58,388 nucleotides of DNA from positions 1-58,388 of the forward strand of contig NZ_KB899724.1 of the NCBI RefSeq assembly GCF_000378445.1. The letters are read 5' to 3'. Numbering within the stretch: the first letter of the stretch is position 1; every line of letters starts with the position of its first letter. The stretch comes from Deinococcus aquatilis DSM 23025. Lineage in GTDB: Bacteria > Deinococcota > Deinococci > Deinococcales > Deinococcaceae. The notes beneath the pieces were generated by a model. The model was given only the letters and a program-made list of their open reading frames with translations. It ran no database searches and was not told where the DNA came from. Positions 56,517-58,388 of this stretch are shown one piece after another. A program made the position numbers and the translations under genes.

Positions 56517-57377
56517 CTAATACTTCTTGTCCACCACGCTTTCTGCGGTCACGCGCAACATGGCGTGGCTCTCGGGCCGGTGGGTGAGCAACTGGGTGTA
56601 CAGCAATTCCAGCAGCAGCGTCTGGCTGGTCAGGGTGTCCAGCACCTTGTCGGTCAGTGGGTCTTCCTGCGCCGCCGTAAACAGTACGGCGCTGGCGTAT
56701 CGCGTTACGGGGCTGCTGGCGTGGTGCGTGATCGCCACTGTGTAGTGCCCGTGCGCCTGTGCCAGTTTCAGGTGCTGCACGGTGTCTATGGTGCCTCCGC
56801 TGCTGCTGAGGGCCAGTACCACGCCCCCACGCGGCAGGGTGCTGATACTGACGGCCGCCAGATGAGGATCGGTATAGGTGGCGGCGCTCAGGCCAATTCT
56901 CATCAGACGATGGACGAAATATTGGGCCACCAGACCGCTGTTGCCCTGCCCGGTCAGTTCTATGCGTGGAGCGCGGGCCATCTGGCGGGCCACTGTGTCC
57001 AGCAGGACAGGGTCGGACAGTCGGGCCGTGTCCTCCAGTGTTCGGGTCGTCTGGCGCACCAGGCGGGTGGCGAAACTTGGAGCATCCTCACCGGTAGCCC
57101 GCCCGGTGCTGGCGTGTGCGTGGCCCCGTCCGGCCACATCGGAGGCCAGCGCGATCTTGAAGGCGTGAAATCCGGCAAATTCCAGCTTGTGGCACAACCG
57201 TGTGATGGTGGCTTCCCCTACGCCCACGCTGCTCGCCAATTCCGTAATGGTCTGATGCACCACCGTTTCAGCGTGCTGCACCACAAATTCGGCCACACGC
57301 CTCAAGCTGGGTGACAGGGCCTGACCGTGCAGGCGAATCCGGTCAAGGGCGCTGCTGGGCAACCGAACGGTGGTCAT
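56517..57377 (-). CDS. MurR/RpiR-family transcriptional regulator
   Basis: 286 residues from ATG 57377; TTG 57389 is also in frame. The N-terminal helix-turn-helix (about residues 20-75, including ITELASSVGVGEATITRLCHKLEFAGFHAFKIAL) is typical. A SIS sugar-isomerase domain follows (about 120-260: RIELTGQGNSGLVAQYFVHRLMRIG, VVLALSSSGGTIDTVQHLKLAQAHG), which normally senses a sugar phosphate. No sugar gene is adjacent, so its targets lie elsewhere, or it controls its neighbours in a way not evident here. Confidence 0.88.
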   Translation of the reverse strand: MTTVRLPSSALDRIRLHGQALSPSLRRVAEFVVQHAETVVHQTITELASSVGVGEATITRLCHKLEFAGFHAFKIALASDVAGRGHAHASTGRATGEDAPSFATRLVRQTTRTLEDTARLSDPVLLDTVARQMARAPRIELTGQGNSGLVAQYFVHRLMRIGLSAATYTDPHLAAVSISTLPRGGVVLALSSSGGTIDTVQHLKLAQAHGHYTVAITHHASSPVTRYASAVLFTAAQEDPLTDKVLDTLTSQTLLLELLYTQLLTHRPESHAMLRVTAESVVDKKY

Positions 57378-57502
57378 AGCTCTGACCAAAATTGTAGAAG
57401 ACGTGACGTGTTAATGAACCGAGCGTAGCGCCTGAAAAGAATTTTCGTCAAGCGGAGCAGGGATGAAACTGCTTTTGCATCTGGCTTGGATTATAGGAAA
57501 AA

Positions 57503-57913
57503 TCAAACAGGGCTGGAGCCTGGAGCCTGTTCTGGTTTCAGGGTATGTGCGGCGTGGTCGATCACGTCCCGAATCAGGTGGGTCACATGCGCGTCGTCAA
57601 GGCGGTAGTACACCACCCGGCCTTCCTTGCGGTTGGTCACCAGCGACAGGTCACGCAGCAGGCGTAACTGATGACTGACGGCGCTTTCGCTGGTTCCAGC
57701 CAGTACGCTCAGGTCACAGACGCACAGTTCACCGCTTGCCAGAGCAGACAGCAATCGCAGCCGGGTCGGGTCGGCCACCGCTTTCAGCAGGGCGCTGGCG
57801 CGAATCAGTGCGTCGGCAGAAGGCATGGCGGCCTGAGCCTGGGCCACCGCCTCCGGATGCACGCACGCCACCTCGCAGGCCTCACTGGGGGTAGACAGAA
57901 CCGTGGGCATCAT
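57503..57913 (-). CDS. ArsR/SmtB-family metal sensor (CadC-like)
   Basis: 136 residues. The winged helix-turn-helix includes [30 protein letters not shown]. Metal ligands match both classical sites. C13, C17, C64 and C66 have the same spacing as CadC C7, C11, C58 and C60 (thiolate-rich site). D107, H109, H120 and H123 have the spacing of SmtB D104, H106, H117 and E120 (alpha-5 site). It should repress metal-efflux genes until Cd, Pb or Zn binds. No efflux pump is seen within the window, so the target is outside it or at another locus. Confidence 0.9.
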   Translation of the reverse strand: MMPTVLSTPSEACEVACVHPEAVAQAQAAMPSADALIRASALLKAVADPTRLRLLSALASGELCVCDLSVLAGTSESAVSHQLRLLRDLSLVTNRKEGRVVYYRLDDAHVTHLIRDVIDHAAHTLKPEQAPGSSPV

Positions 57914-58388
57914 GTGTCAATGATACGGCGTTCTCAGCAAATGAGCTAGGACGTGTCGAGCGGAAGGCTCGGCAACTGATCCGGGCAGCGATGCTATAGA
58001 TCAGGGCAAAGGTAATATCAAACTGTTATCTTTTGGCTACTGAAAAGTATCTGGCATATTTATCCAGATCGCAGCTTCTCTTGAGACAAACTGAGTGAGC
58101 AGAATAGATCTTGATTGAAGGCTACACATTTTGGCCTTCAATGCGGCTTGCAAAGCTCTGCAAATCCTCTACGAAGCTGGATCTTGTGAGGTAAAGACGC
58201 GGCCCGGATCAGTCCCAAAGCAAAGACTCGCACCGACAGTAGAACGCTTTCAGTGGCGTTGTGCTCAGTACCCGACACTTTTTGAGGGGTTGAAATCTCT
58301 CGTTTAATCCGTCAGAACAGAGCGCGTCTCCCGTCACGCTGACCCAACTGTCTCGCTGCTTTTGTGCCCACTTTCCGGAGTACCGCAA
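57914..58388. other. Region without a supported gene at the window's right edge
   Basis: 475 bases upstream of the ArsR gene. It holds a 9-bp hairpin (ATTGAAGGC at 58114-58122, GCCTTCAAT at 58134-58142) and otherwise no clear feature. A + strand frame of about 65 codons ends near 58307 and a minus-strand frame runs in from the right edge, but neither shows a recognisable protein. The promoter of the metal sensor should be in the first 100 bases. Confidence 0.5.

Noticed and set aside
58113..58388. Broken transposase at the right edge
   Set aside because: A 65-codon plus-strand frame and an opposite minus-strand frame are open, but neither shows catalytic residues or terminal repeats that I can identify.

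Overview
The window looks like part of a secondary replicon (megaplasmid or chromid) of a Deinococcus species. The GC-rich, codon-biased genes, the RPA-type replication initiator with its iteron array, the many c-di-GMP signalling proteins, the plasmid-type kdp locus with a short KdpD, and the PRC-barrel/DUF2382 stress proteins all fit that genus. The assignment rests on recognising protein families; no database search was run. I see no rRNA, tRNA or CRISPR array, and no parA/parB beside the initiator.

Layout. 1-405: 3' end of an IS630-family transposase. 594-6493: GH38 alpha-mannosidase and a GAF/PAS/GGDEF diguanylate cyclase. 6510-15223 (minus strand): a polyol utilisation cluster with a binding protein, two ABC permeases, a mannitol/fructuronate-type dehydrogenase, an SDR, a zinc polyol dehydrogenase and an FGGY kinase. 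It is transcribed away from a LacI regulator (15575-16606), with two matching operator-like palindromes between them. No ABC ATPase is encoded, so one must be borrowed. 16624-22390: a small membrane protein, a cyclic-nucleotide-binding/thioredoxin-reductase-like fusion without the redox cysteines, and a large PAS/GAF/GGDEF/EAL protein. 22431-25395 (minus): two DUF2382 proteins and an unrecognised 286-aa protein.

25396-28115 is the replication region: an AT-rich leader, eleven 18-bp iterons spaced 32-34 bp apart (nine clustered, two next to the gene), then rep. 28392-32014: a membrane diguanylate cyclase and a NarL/LuxR-type two-component system. The two-component genes are divergent from 32131-37847: two tandem KdpF-like micropeptides, kdpA, kdpB, kdpC and a kdpD that has only its sensor and universal-stress domains. 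The neighbouring kinase/regulator pair is the obvious candidate to control kdp.

37952-39299: a DUF2231 membrane protein and a secreted protein. 39578-54732 is an acyl-CoA catabolic island. Its central operon (49241 down to 43613) overlaps tightly and encodes an SDR, a MaoC-type hydratase, a hot-dog thioesterase, an ACAD11-type acyl-CoA dehydrogenase, a second SDR, an ACAD11-type APH-fold kinase and a histidine phosphatase. With the acyl-CoA synthetase at 39578 this is close to the gene content of the levulinate/4-hydroxyacid route (phosphorylation of 4-hydroxyacyl-CoA, then elimination), and it encodes separately the two halves fused in animal ACAD11. A second operon has a DmdC-like acyl-CoA dehydrogenase and an alpha/beta hydrolase, divergent from a quinone oxidoreductase, a MerR regulator and mannose-6-phosphate isomerase. 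Four copies of a palindrome with core CTCGTCACGTGACGAG sit just after stop codons in this island, and two copies of a 35-bp operator-like sequence lie upstream of its acyl-CoA operons.

54914-57913: an NmrA-like protein, a GNAT acetyltransferase, an RpiR regulator and a CadC/SmtB-type metal sensor whose metal ligands are all present. The last 475 bases carry no gene I can support.
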